From Chloroflexota bacterium (GTDB lineage Bacteria; Chloroflexota; Anaerolineae; Aggregatilineales; Phototrophicaceae): a DNA stretch of 64,000 nt. This document shows, piece after piece, positions 50,716 through 59,445 of this stretch. The DNA lies in NCBI GenBank assembly GCA_026708115.1, contig JAPOVL010000033.1:62001-126000 (forward strand), in the 5' to 3' direction. The notes under the pieces are model-generated. The model saw only the letters and a list, made by a program, of their open reading frames with translations, did not search any database and was not told the origin of the DNA. How positions within the stretch are numbered: the stretch's first letter is position 1; each line of letters opens with the position of its first letter. A program made the position numbers and the translations under genes.

Positions 50716-52584
50716 CTAATCCGCTCGTAGGAAGAGCGCCTGACCATGACTAAGGCCCTCCAGCCGCAAGCTGCCGTCTTTGACAACATACTGCTCGCCG
50801 CCGAGCAGGTCGGTAAGCGCCCTGCCGTCAGCGATGTTTGCCAAAACCATATCGAGTTCCAAGGCGGGCACAGCATCGACGCCGCGGTAGGCGGCCACTA
50901 TTAATTGTTCCGCATGGGCTTGTCGCTGGAACGCGATCAGATCGCCCCCCGCATATAGCATTTGGAAACCGCCGTTTTTGAGGGCGTCAGATCGCTTGCG
51001 AATGCCAATCAGCTTTTGATGGAAAGCGCGCAAATCGCGATCCCACTCGCGCTCATCCCAAGGCATGCAGCGGCGATTATCCGGATCGTGTCCACCGTCC
51101 AGGCCTACTTCGTCGCCATAGTAGATGCAAGGTGTGCCCGGGAAACCCATCAGCAGCGCCGTACCGGCTTTGACCAAGTCGCGGTCTCCATCTGCGACGC
51201 GCAAGGGACGGCTGATGTCGTGGCTGCCGATCTGGTTGAACTGCTGCAGCGCGATGACATAGGGAATGGCGGTGAGGTATTGCCGCCATTGTAGAGCCAG
51301 GTATTCTGTCGATAGCGGATGGCGATCGCCGAAAGGTTCGTTTTGCGGAACGCCGTGATCGCCCATGCCCAGCCAGCGCCGAACAGGCGTGTTGAAGCCC
51401 TGATAGTTCATCGACGCGTCCAACTCGTCCCCCTGCAGGTGGGCGCTGCTATCCTGGAAGAATTCGCCCATCATGTAGGCGCGCGGATTTTCCTCCTTGA
51501 GAGCCGCGCGCATGTCCCGCCAGACCTCGCTGTCGCGCTGGGTATGCCAGAAATTGCCAGTCATATTGGCGACATCGAGGCGGTAGCCGTCAATGCTGTA
51601 CGGTGGTCGCAGCCATTTCCGCATAGAACTGTCCGCGTCGCGGTAAATCAGCCCCCGCAGCTGGTGGCTGTTGTAATTGAGCTTTGCCAGATACTTCACG
51701 CCGAGCCAACTCTCAATTTCGCCGGTATCGGGATGCTGATAGAAATATTCCGCCGATTCGCAATCTGGATCTTCCCTGGCGGCCAGTACCCAGGGATGGT
51801 GGAAGCCGATATGGTTGGGCGTGAAATCCAGGATCAACTTCATATCGCGCTTGCTCATCGCCCGGCGCAAGTCTCGCAAAGCATCGTCGCCGCCCAGGCA
51901 CTCAGCAATTCGATTGAAATCACGCACTAGATAAAAGTGATTGGTTTCGGCGTCAAAGATTGGGTTGAGATAGATTGCGGTCACGCCCAGGTCTGCCAGA
52001 TAATCGAGGTTTTGAGTGATCCCTTGCAAGTCCCCGCCGAAGTAATCAACATTGCGCGCTTCTTCAAACGGGCGCGGCAGATCGCCCCATTCACGCTGAA
52101 TGACCGGCTGGCCCATCCAGGTTGGCTCGCCAGTTTGGCGGTCATTGGCGGGCTCGCCATTGGCAAAGCGCTCGGGAAAGATCTGATAGAAGATCTGCTC
52201 CCGAACCCACAAGGGCGCGTCATAGTCGCCGAGAACGGTAAAATTGAACCAGTCGGGGCTGTCGACCGGGCTGATGCCGAATTGGTTGTAGTAAAACGAA
52301 CCAGACTCGGTCAAGAAATGAAAACAGTAATTGTTGTGATGCATGATGATTGGCAATTCGGCCGACCACCAGTCGTAATACTGATCGGTGTCAGACTTGG
52401 CCATGCGTATCCGGCGCCACTCGCCGTCGGGTCGACTGCGCAAATACAGGGCGCGGATGTCAGCTTCTGACGATACGCGGATGCGCACTGTGATCGATTC
52501 ACCGATATTTGGCAGCGGATTGCTGAGATAGCGCTCCGAACTGTCGTGGTGAACATAGCACGTCCAATCTGGCAAATTGCTCAT
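50716..52584 (-). CDS. GH13 alpha-amylase-family glycosidase (neopullulanase/cyclomaltodextrinase-like)
   Basis: 622 residues. An N-terminal beta-sandwich (about 1-120) is typical of neopullulanase and maltogenic amylases. The (beta/alpha)8 barrel follows with YLNPIFDAETNHFY near 211, LILDFTPNHIGFHHP near 249, nucleophile GYRLDVAN near 334, acid/base MMGEFFQD near 370 and the transition-state Asp in QIGSHDISRP near 450. It hydrolyses or transfers alpha-1,4 glucans or cyclodextrins in the cytosol. No signal peptide is seen. Its start overlaps the malQ stop by four bases. Confidence 0.88.
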   Translation of the reverse strand: MSNLPDWTCYVHHDSSERYLSNPLPNIGESITVRIRVSSEADIRALYLRSRPDGEWRRIRMAKSDTDQYYDWWSAELPIIMHHNNYCFHFLTESGSFYYNQFGISPVDSPDWFNFTVLGDYDAPLWVREQIFYQIFPERFANGEPANDRQTGEPTWMGQPVIQREWGDLPRPFEEARNVDYFGGDLQGITQNLDYLADLGVTAIYLNPIFDAETNHFYLVRDFNRIAECLGGDDALRDLRRAMSKRDMKLILDFTPNHIGFHHPWVLAAREDPDCESAEYFYQHPDTGEIESWLGVKYLAKLNYNSHQLRGLIYRDADSSMRKWLRPPYSIDGYRLDVANMTGNFWHTQRDSEVWRDMRAALKEENPRAYMMGEFFQDSSAHLQGDELDASMNYQGFNTPVRRWLGMGDHGVPQNEPFGDRHPLSTEYLALQWRQYLTAIPYVIALQQFNQIGSHDISRPLRVADGDRDLVKAGTALLMGFPGTPCIYYGDEVGLDGGHDPDNRRCMPWDEREWDRDLRAFHQKLIGIRKRSDALKNGGFQMLYAGGDLIAFQRQAHAEQLIVAAYRGVDAVPALELDMVLANIADGRALTDLLGGEQYVVKDGSLRLEGLSHGQALFLRAD

Positions 52585-54101
52585 TGACCAGTTTCCTTCC
52601 GCTGTTTTGGATGTCGCTGATACAGCCAGGTGAAATGGCGCAGAGCGTCCTTGCCGGGATGCGCGTAAGCCCCTTCGGTGAAGCGCCAGGTCCAGTTTCC
52701 GGCTGCTGCTCCCGGCGTATTCATGCGCGCATCCGATGCCAGACCCAGCACATCCTGCATAGGCATGACAAATGCCTGCGCCGGCGAACGCATCCCCAGC
52801 CGCGCCAATGTCCAGACGATATCATGAACATCGTGCCCCAGGTAATCTTTCACGAAGCCGCGGGTGTTATCGTCAACCTCGTTGTCCCACCAACCGCGCG
52901 TGGTATTGTTGTCGTGGGTACCAGTGTAAACGATAGAGTTTCGCCGATGATTGTGCGGCAAGAATGGATTGGCCGGGTCGCTGAACGCGAATTGCAGCAC
53001 CTTCATGCCGGGCAAGCCGAAATCGTCGCGCAGCTTCTCGACGCCCGGGGTGATTATGCCCAGGTCTTCGGCGATGATCGGCACGTCGCCAAGGGTCCTT
53101 TCCAAGGCCTGGAAGAAGGAGGCGCCAGGACCCGCTTTCCACTGGCCATTAATGGCAGTTGCTTCGCTGGCGGGTATTTCCCAGCAAGCCTGGAAGCCGC
53201 GGAAATGATCGACGCGGATATAGTCCACCAGCCGCAACAGAGTCTCGATTCGATGAATCCACCATTGGTAGCCTTCGGCTGCCATGACATCCCAGCGGTA
53301 GAGCGGATTGCCCCAGCGCTGACCGGTCGGGCTGAAGTAATCGGGCGGCACGCCGGCAACAACCGTTGGATTGCCCAGCCCATCCAGGAAATACTCATGC
53401 TGATTCGCCCAAACGTCGGCGCTGTCGTGGGCGACAAAGATCGGCAAATCTCCGATCAACTGTATGCCTCTGCTGTTGGCGTATGCTTTGAGAGCGCCCC
53501 ATTGGCGATAAAAAAGCCATTGCCGGAAGCGCTCCAAATTGACTTGACTGTCGCAATGCTGCTTTGCTTCCGCAAGCGCTCGTTTATCGCGGCGTAAGAG
53601 CGATCTTTCCCACTCGATCCAGGGACGCAGCTTGTGCTGTCGCTTCAAAGCGGCGAATAGAGCGAATTCATCAAGCCAAGCGCCGTTCTCGTTAACGAAC
53701 TCTTCGTAATCATAGTTCAGTTGCGGACTCGCGCCCTCCGTGAAGTTGCGCTGCGCCAGCGCGAGCTTCTGATTGTGGTAAGGAATGATCCAACCGAAAT
53801 CGACGCGTTCCCGCGGGAAGGGCGGAACATCGGCCAGATCGCCTTTCTCGAGCAGACCCTCATCGACGAGTGTGTCCAGACTAATCAGATTGGGATTGCC
53901 GGCAAATGCGGACAGCGTTTGATAGGGAGAGTCTCCATAACTGGTCGGTCCGAGGGGGAGCACCTGCCAGATCGATTGCCCTTGCGCTTCCAGCCAGTCT
54001 ACGAAGCGATAGGCCGAGGGACCCAGATCGCCGATACCGTAATTGCCCGGTAGAGAGCTGGGATGAAGCAAAATGCCGCTAGAACGCGGAAGTGAGATCA
54101 T
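52581..54101 (-). CDS. malQ: 4-alpha-glucanotransferase (amylomaltase)
   Basis: 506 residues, GH77. It begins RSSGILLHPSSLPGNYGIGD, the family hallmark. It continues with GDLPIFVAHDSADVWANQ near 225, nucleophile Asp in YIRVDHFRGFQACWEIP near 294, IIAEDLGIITPGVEKLRDDF near 345, and THDNNTTRGWW near 390. It transfers alpha-1,4 glucan segments and works with the coupled GH13 enzyme on maltodextrin or glycogen. It is the first gene of this two-gene operon. Confidence 0.94.
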   Translation of the reverse strand: MISLPRSSGILLHPSSLPGNYGIGDLGPSAYRFVDWLEAQGQSIWQVLPLGPTSYGDSPYQTLSAFAGNPNLISLDTLVDEGLLEKGDLADVPPFPRERVDFGWIIPYHNQKLALAQRNFTEGASPQLNYDYEEFVNENGAWLDEFALFAALKRQHKLRPWIEWERSLLRRDKRALAEAKQHCDSQVNLERFRQWLFYRQWGALKAYANSRGIQLIGDLPIFVAHDSADVWANQHEYFLDGLGNPTVVAGVPPDYFSPTGQRWGNPLYRWDVMAAEGYQWWIHRIETLLRLVDYIRVDHFRGFQACWEIPASEATAINGQWKAGPGASFFQALERTLGDVPIIAEDLGIITPGVEKLRDDFGLPGMKVLQFAFSDPANPFLPHNHRRNSIVYTGTHDNNTTRGWWDNEVDDNTRGFVKDYLGHDVHDIVWTLARLGMRSPAQAFVMPMQDVLGLASDARMNTPGAAAGNWTWRFTEGAYAHPGKDALRHFTWLYQRHPKQRKETGQ

Positions 54102-54314
54102 GAAGAATAGTCCGGGAAGAAAATGGCGCTTCAGTTAGTCTCAGCATAGTAATTTAGAATGGGGGCGGACGCAATGATTTTCGTCGCCCCTCCGCGCTCA
54201 CCAGTTTTTCTGAAGCTGTGACCATTGGAAACCTTGCCCCGGCGCATTGCCAGCGACCGCGTTCTTATAACGCGCGTCAGGATGTTGACAACGGTTTTCG
54301 CATTGTGCCCGTTC

Positions 54315-55646
54315 TCAACGGGTGGTACATAGCATGTCTGTAACCGCGCCTGCAATGTCAGACATCGAGAGCGTTCGCTCTTCACCATCACTCAGTCGAC
54401 GAAGCTTGACCAGCCCGGCGTTAATTTCATCGGGACCCGCTAAGGCGACGATGGGAATGCCTTTCTTGTCGGCATAGCTGAACTGCCGGCCCAGTTTGCG
54501 CGGCTCGAAGTAGAGTTCAGTGTTGATTCCGGCGTCGCGCAATTGATTGGCGACTCTCATGGATGGCGTTCTGGTCTCTTGGCTGAAGACAGTTACCAGC
54601 ACCTGAACCAGTGTGCCGCCCAGATTCGCGGGATACAGGTCAAGCTCATCCATCAAATCAATGATGCGCTCAATGCCAAATGAGGTGCCGGTTGTCGGCA
54701 GGCTCTGTTTGCGGAACATGCCGATCAGTTCATCGTAACGTCCGCCGCCAGTGACGCTGCCCAGGTTGGGCCGGGAAATCACGGTCTCGAAAATGGGACC
54801 GGTATAATAGCCGAGTCCGCGCACCATGGTGAAATCGAAGTCGTAACATCTCGTCGGGATGCCGGAATCGGACAATACATTTGCCAGTCCGCGCAGATCG
54901 TCCAGACCGTTGTCGCCAGCGCCGATTGCCTTCGAGATGAGGTCGAGGTTGCCGCTACCCGGCTCGTATGCTTGCAGCAGATCCATCATCCGGCTGACGG
55001 CATCTGGCTGGACCTCGCGCGCGATTAGTTCCTGGCGCACGCCAACGGCGCCTATCTTGTCGAATTTGTCTACGCTGCGATATAGATCCGGCAACTGCGC
55101 ATCTGGCACGCCAGAAAATTCTCCAATGGCCGCCAGCAATTTGCGGTGGTTGATTTTGATGGTGAATTGCGGAAACTTCAGCCGATCCAAGATACGGTGC
55201 ATCATTGTCACGATTTCGGCGTCAGCCTCGATGCCAGCCACGCCGACGATATCCGCGTCACACTGATAGAATTCACGATAGCGCCCTCTTTGCGGACGTT
55301 CTCCCCGAAATACCGGCGCGACATGGTAGCGCTTGAAAGGGAAGCTCAGTTCGCTTTCGTACTGGGCAACGACTCGCGCCAGGGGAACTGTCAAATCGTA
55401 GCGCATCGCTAGCGGTTCCCTGCTGCTGCGCCCATGCTGCGCGCTGAAAATCAGTTGTTCCGCATCTTCGCCATATTTGCCAAGAAGGGTCTCGCGCAAT
55501 TCGAGGATGGGTGTATCGAGCGGTTCGAATCCGAAGCGATGAAATACATCGGTGATGACCTCAATGACATATTTGCGACGCAACATCGTCTCTGGCAAAA
55601 AATCACGGAATCCCTTTGGCGTTCTGGGATTGATGGTTTTACTCAT
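54315..55646 (-). CDS. hisS: Histidyl-tRNA synthetase
   Basis: 443 residues. Class II motifs are PKGFRDFLPETMLRRKYVIE (motif 1 region), FRGERPQRGRYREFYQCDAD near 114 (motif 2), and RPNLGSVTGGGRYDELIGMF near 298 (HisB and motif 3 region). The His-specific LGYYTGPIFE is near 282. The C-terminal anticodon-binding domain ends near EERTLSMSDIAGAV. It charges tRNA-His. No T-box or other leader element is evident upstream. Confidence 0.95.
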   Translation of the reverse strand: MSKTINPRTPKGFRDFLPETMLRRKYVIEVITDVFHRFGFEPLDTPILELRETLLGKYGEDAEQLIFSAQHGRSSREPLAMRYDLTVPLARVVAQYESELSFPFKRYHVAPVFRGERPQRGRYREFYQCDADIVGVAGIEADAEIVTMMHRILDRLKFPQFTIKINHRKLLAAIGEFSGVPDAQLPDLYRSVDKFDKIGAVGVRQELIAREVQPDAVSRMMDLLQAYEPGSGNLDLISKAIGAGDNGLDDLRGLANVLSDSGIPTRCYDFDFTMVRGLGYYTGPIFETVISRPNLGSVTGGGRYDELIGMFRKQSLPTTGTSFGIERIIDLMDELDLYPANLGGTLVQVLVTVFSQETRTPSMRVANQLRDAGINTELYFEPRKLGRQFSYADKKGIPIVALAGPDEINAGLVKLRRLSDGEERTLSMSDIAGAVTDMLCTTR

Positions 55647-55704
55647 TGACGGTCCTCTGGTTGCGAATCGGTCAACGCAGCAAAAGGCGTCAGACTGGAT
55701 CTCT

Positions 55705-55798
55705 TTGTTTATAAACTGCGTTGCTCATGCAACGAGAAGGTTTGTTATTCTGCGTGAGCGCGACATTCCGGTGACCTTTTCGCTGCCGCCGAGCGGCT
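55705..55798 (+). repeat. ~95-nt dispersed structured repeat, copy B
   Basis: Pairs with the minus-strand copy at 4698-4792. Hairpin 1 is CGTTGC (55719-55724), TCAT, GCAACG (55729-55734). Hairpin 2 is GCCGC/GCGGC with a CGA loop near 55786-55798. The core 55751-55798 differs from copy A at two bases. It lies between hisS and the DinB-like gene, both on the opposite strand. Confidence 0.75.
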
Positions 55799-55831
55799 GT
55801 TTGGGAAGGATAAAGCTGTTGCGCGAATGCG

Positions 55832-55863
55832 AAAAGGGGCGACTCAATTGTCCGCCCCTTTTA
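55832..55863. terminator. Terminator, symmetric, after the DinB-like gene
   Basis: AAAA-GGGGCG (55836-55841), loop, CGCCCC (55853-55858)-TTTT. A T-run follows on either strand, so it can act in both directions. On the minus strand it ends transcription 34 bases past the DinB-like gene stop. Confidence 0.72.
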
Positions 55864-55896
55864 CATTTGCCTCGAAGACTCGGCAATTTGAAATCT

Positions 55897-56490
55897 CTAT
55901 GCCATAGACCTTGCGGCTAGCGCCTGCCGTTTGACTTCTTCAATTTGGCCATAATGACCGACCTCGTGCGAAAGCCCAAAGAGGAAGGCAGCCGGGGCAT
56001 TCATGTTGCCAAAGCGCGCGGCAAATCGCTCTGAAACGACGCGATTCACATCAAGAAAAGGCCTATCTGGCCAGGTCTCGAGATAGGCGTTGCGCATGCG
56101 CCGGCTTTCCTCGAGCCGCTGACGGACTTTGGCGACTGTTGTCATATCGCGCCAAGGCGTCTCGTACCGCGGCCGTTCGGAAGCGGCCACGCCACGAGCA
56201 AGCAAAGAACTGAAGGCGGCCGCTTCTTCGCTGCTGGCGGTGACGTGCGCAATGAGATGTCCGAAAGTCCAGCCGATTCTCTCCTCACCCTCTACCGCAT
56301 AGGGATCATCGGCTTCCGGATCTTCGGGCGTGTTGACGATATCGCCGTCGGTCAATCCGTCCAGCAGCGAGAGCAAGAAGTCAATACTTTTGTCGCTGAA
56401 TTCGCGTAGCGCCGCTGCGTCGATATTTTCACGCGCTGCATAGTCCAGGTAGGTTATTTCGCCGTTCTGCATCGGTGCAAAATCTATCAT
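55897..56490 (-). CDS. DinB-family protein
   Basis: 197 residues from ATG 56490, preceded by GGGAG; the in-frame ATG 56520 lacks a site. It has the four-helix DinB-like layout with putative metal His residues: GHLIAHVTASSEEAAAFSSL near 84 and GLSHEVGHYGQIEEVKR near 175. The family holds thiol-transferases such as bacillithiol or mycothiol S-transferases and uncharacterised metal proteins. The substrate is unknown. It is divergent from the EtfD-like gene. Confidence 0.78.
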   Translation of the reverse strand: MIDFAPMQNGEITYLDYAARENIDAAALREFSDKSIDFLLSLLDGLTDGDIVNTPEDPEADDPYAVEGEERIGWTFGHLIAHVTASSEEAAAFSSLLARGVAASERPRYETPWRDMTTVAKVRQRLEESRRMRNAYLETWPDRPFLDVNRVVSERFAARFGNMNAPAAFLFGLSHEVGHYGQIEEVKRQALAARSMA

Positions 56491-56664
56491 TGTGCATACT
56501 CCCGTGACGGTTGTGCCCAAGCCTATTCACATTTCGGATGATCTCAACGTCATCAAACTTACTTGACCATCCATCTGTTTGGTGAAAGACACTGGCGATG
56601 GTAAACTGAATTCGGTCCTTGCTAGCGCACAGGCTGATATCATTGATGAAACGGAAACTTGTTC

Positions 56665-58686
56665 ATGTTGACGGACGTTGAGAAACTGCTTTTTATCCTG
56701 CTGGCTGTATTCTCCCTTGGCGCGGCTTACTCCGGATTTGCCGAAATGATCAGCATCATCCAACGAGGTCGGGGTCAGTTGCAACTTGACGGACTCTGGC
56801 GACGGACGTTGCGGGCGCTGGCTATTTACCTGTTTCAGCGGACGACGCTGAGGACTCGACGAGCAACCGGCCTCTTTCATTGGGGCATCGTCTTGGGCTT
56901 TACCTACTATTTTCTTGTCAACGTTGTGGACTTGGCGATTGGCTTCGTGCCGGACTTTGAGTTGACATTATCTGGTTGGGGAGCGTGGTTTGACCTGTTT
57001 CGTTTGCTTGGGGACGTCTTGAGCGTTGTGGTGCTGTTGGGAATCTGCTATTTCATCGTCCGTCGGTTCTATTTGCCGGGCAGGCGCGCGCTACATTTCA
57101 ATGACAATATTCTGCTTCATCCCAGCGTGCGAGAGGGCGCTATAAGTCGCGATTCACTGATTGTTGCGGCTTTCATCCTGCTGCACGTCGGCGCGCGTTT
57201 TCTTGGAGAATCCATAACAGTGGCGCAACACGGTCACGATCCTTTCATGCCCTTTGCTTCGGCAGTCGCGCCACTGTGGCAATATATGAATGTCGACGCG
57301 CTGGTAGCGTTGCGGCACCTTTGCTGGTGGATTGCATTGGGCGGTATTCTGCTATTCTTGCCGTATTTTCCCTTTACAAAGCACGCGCATCTTTTCATGG
57401 CGCCGCTTAATTTCTTGACCCGACCAGAACGCAGTTCACTTGGAGAGTTGGAACCACTTGACTTTGAAGACGACGCAATCGAACAGTTTGGCGCTGCTCG
57501 GCTGGAAGACCTTCATCGGACTCATATCTTCGATGGTTTTGCCTGTATCATGTGCAATCGATGCCAAGACGTTTGCCCGGCTTATGCGACCGGCAAGGAG
57601 CTGTCGCCGGCCGCGCTTGAAGTCAACAAGCGGTTCCACATCAAGGATAATTGGGAGTCGCTGGCAAACGGAAAAGAGCCTGGGCAGGCTTTAGGCGGCT
57701 TGCTCCTAAGCGAGTCGGCGCTTTGGGCATGTACAGCTTGTGGTGCCTGCGTCGACATTTGCCCGGTCGGCAACGAGCCGATGTTCGACATAATGGACAT
57801 TCGGCGCGACGCCGTGCTCATGCAGAGCGAGTTCCCCAACGAGTTGCTGGGCGCGTTCAACGGTATGGAACGGCAAGGGAATCCCTGGCAAATAGCTGAA
57901 TCTCGTCTCGGCTGGGCGCAGGGACTGGACTTTCAGGTTCCAACGGTAGAAGAGAACCCTGACTTTGAAATCTTGTATTGGACGGGTTGCGCGGTCAGCT
58001 ATGACCCCAGGGCCCAGCAAACGGCCCGGGCGCTGGTGAAAGTCTTGCACGCCGCTGGTGTAAACTTCGCAATCCTTGGCGAGGAAGAACGTTGCACGGG
58101 GGACGTCGCGCGCCGTGCCGGTAATGAATATTTGTATTATGAAATGGCGAACGCCAATGTCGAAACGCTAAATGCCGTATCCCCCAAGAGGATTGTAGTC
58201 ACGTGCCCTCATTGTTTGCACAATATCGGCAAGGAATACCACCAGTTTGGCGGGTCATTCCAGATTGTTCATCATAGCGAGCTGATTAACGAGTTGATAG
58301 GTTCTGGCAAATTGCCGGTTGCGGCCAATACCTCGCGCTGGAGCAACGTCACCTTTCACGATCCTTGTTATCTGGGTCGCCACAACGATATTGTCGACCC
58401 GCCGCGCGATGCTTTGGGAGCAATGGGCCTTGGCATCATAGAAATGTCACGCAATCGCAGAAACTCATTTTGTTGCGGCGCGGGTGGCGCGCAATTCTGG
58501 AAGGAAGAAGAACCCGGCGAAAAGAAAGTCAGTGTTGAGCGCATTCAAGAAGCGCAAGCGACAGGCGCGGAGGCTATCGCAGTCGCCTGCCCCTTTTGCA
58601 TGCGCATGTTTGAGGACGCCGGCAAGGAACTTGGCGAGAAAACCGACGTGGTGGATATCGCTGAGATCGTCGCGGACAGTTTGTGA
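56665..58686 (+). CDS. Membrane Fe-S oxidoreductase, EtfD/heterodisulfide-reductase-like
   Basis: 673 residues from ATG 56665; a TTG six bases earlier is also in frame. The N-terminal 270 residues hold about six membrane helices of NarI type, with His residues able to bind heme b (GLFHWGIVLG; FILLHVGARF; LRHLCWWIAL). Two 4Fe-4S motifs follow, CIMCNRCQDVCP near 299 and CTACGACVDICP near 355. Two CCG domains come next (CTGD with CPHCLHN; DPCYLG, FCCGAGG and CPFCM). This is the layout of proteins that pass electrons from electron-transferring flavoprotein to quinone. No etfAB is in the window. Confidence 0.83.
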   Translation: MLTDVEKLLFILLAVFSLGAAYSGFAEMISIIQRGRGQLQLDGLWRRTLRALAIYLFQRTTLRTRRATGLFHWGIVLGFTYYFLVNVVDLAIGFVPDFELTLSGWGAWFDLFRLLGDVLSVVVLLGICYFIVRRFYLPGRRALHFNDNILLHPSVREGAISRDSLIVAAFILLHVGARFLGESITVAQHGHDPFMPFASAVAPLWQYMNVDALVALRHLCWWIALGGILLFLPYFPFTKHAHLFMAPLNFLTRPERSSLGELEPLDFEDDAIEQFGAARLEDLHRTHIFDGFACIMCNRCQDVCPAYATGKELSPAALEVNKRFHIKDNWESLANGKEPGQALGGLLLSESALWACTACGACVDICPVGNEPMFDIMDIRRDAVLMQSEFPNELLGAFNGMERQGNPWQIAESRLGWAQGLDFQVPTVEENPDFEILYWTGCAVSYDPRAQQTARALVKVLHAAGVNFAILGEEERCTGDVARRAGNEYLYYEMANANVETLNAVSPKRIVVTCPHCLHNIGKEYHQFGGSFQIVHHSELINELIGSGKLPVAANTSRWSNVTFHDPCYLGRHNDIVDPPRDALGAMGLGIIEMSRNRRNSFCCGAGGAQFWKEEEPGEKKVSVERIQEAQATGAEAIAVACPFCMRMFEDAGKELGEKTDVVDIAEIVADSL

Positions 58687-58770
58687 AAGCCACTTGCAAA
58701 GTCAATGAATATCGCTTTTTAAACTATTTGTGTAAACTATTTAGGAATATCCTGTCGGCTGGTGTAGAGC

Positions 58771-59364
58771 GTGACCGTGACATTCAACTTTGAAGAGACG
58801 CCGGCACTGGAAACCGAGCGGCTGCGTTTACGGCGCATCCTCCCCAGCGACCTGGCCGCCTGGGCCGAGATCTGGCAGTGCCTCAGGGTAAGGCAATACC
58901 TGCTTGAATTTGAAGAGGCGCCTGATGATTCGGCAGTATGGTCTATCATGGAATGGGCGGACCGCATTTTTAAGCGAAAGACGGGCATTCGCTGGGCGAT
59001 CACGCTTAAACCGAACAATCGAATGATAGGCTCATGCGGTTTCCATTTGTATGAAGCGCATAGCAGACGGCTGGAAATCGGCTACGAATTGCATAACGCG
59101 TACTGGCGAAGGGGAATCATGACTGAGGCGGTTGCTGAAGTGCTGCGCTTCTGTTTCGATTGCCTGAATGTTCATCGCGTCGAAGCCGATGTGACCGAAG
59201 GCAATGTCGCGTCGGCTGCCTTGTTGCGAAAGCTGGGTTTTGTCTTGGAAGGCCTCTGGCGCGAGCGCGTCTATTCGCGCGGCGCCTATCACGGCATGTG
59301 GCAATTCGGCCTATTGGAACCGGAGTATCGGCAACATGTGGGCGTCGAATGTCCCGATTTCTAG
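58771..59364 (+). CDS. GNAT acetyltransferase, RimJ/RimL-like
   Basis: 197 residues with a GTG start (no early ATG). It has the RimJ/L pattern: ALETERLRLRRILPSDLAAW, then RMIGSCGFHLYEAHSRRLEI near 88, IGYELHNAYWRRGIMTEAV near 107 (acetyl-CoA loop R-R-G), and NVASAALLRKLGFVLEGLWR near 144. It acetylates protein N-termini or small amines; the target is unknown. Confidence 0.88.
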   Translation: MTVTFNFEETPALETERLRLRRILPSDLAAWAEIWQCLRVRQYLLEFEEAPDDSAVWSIMEWADRIFKRKTGIRWAITLKPNNRMIGSCGFHLYEAHSRRLEIGYELHNAYWRRGIMTEAVAEVLRFCFDCLNVHRVEADVTEGNVASAALLRKLGFVLEGLWRERVYSRGAYHGMWQFGLLEPEYRQHVGVECPDF

Positions 59365-59445
59365 AATCGCCATTTTGGATCGTAGATTGTTGACAGCGAT
59401 TGTCGCTTCGTTCATTTGTCCGTGGTTTTGTCGCCACAGCATCGG

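Noticed and set aside
54131-54391. 86-codon minus-strand frame past the end of hisS
   Set aside because: It overlaps the hisS 3' end in another frame and has no ribosome-binding site or family features.
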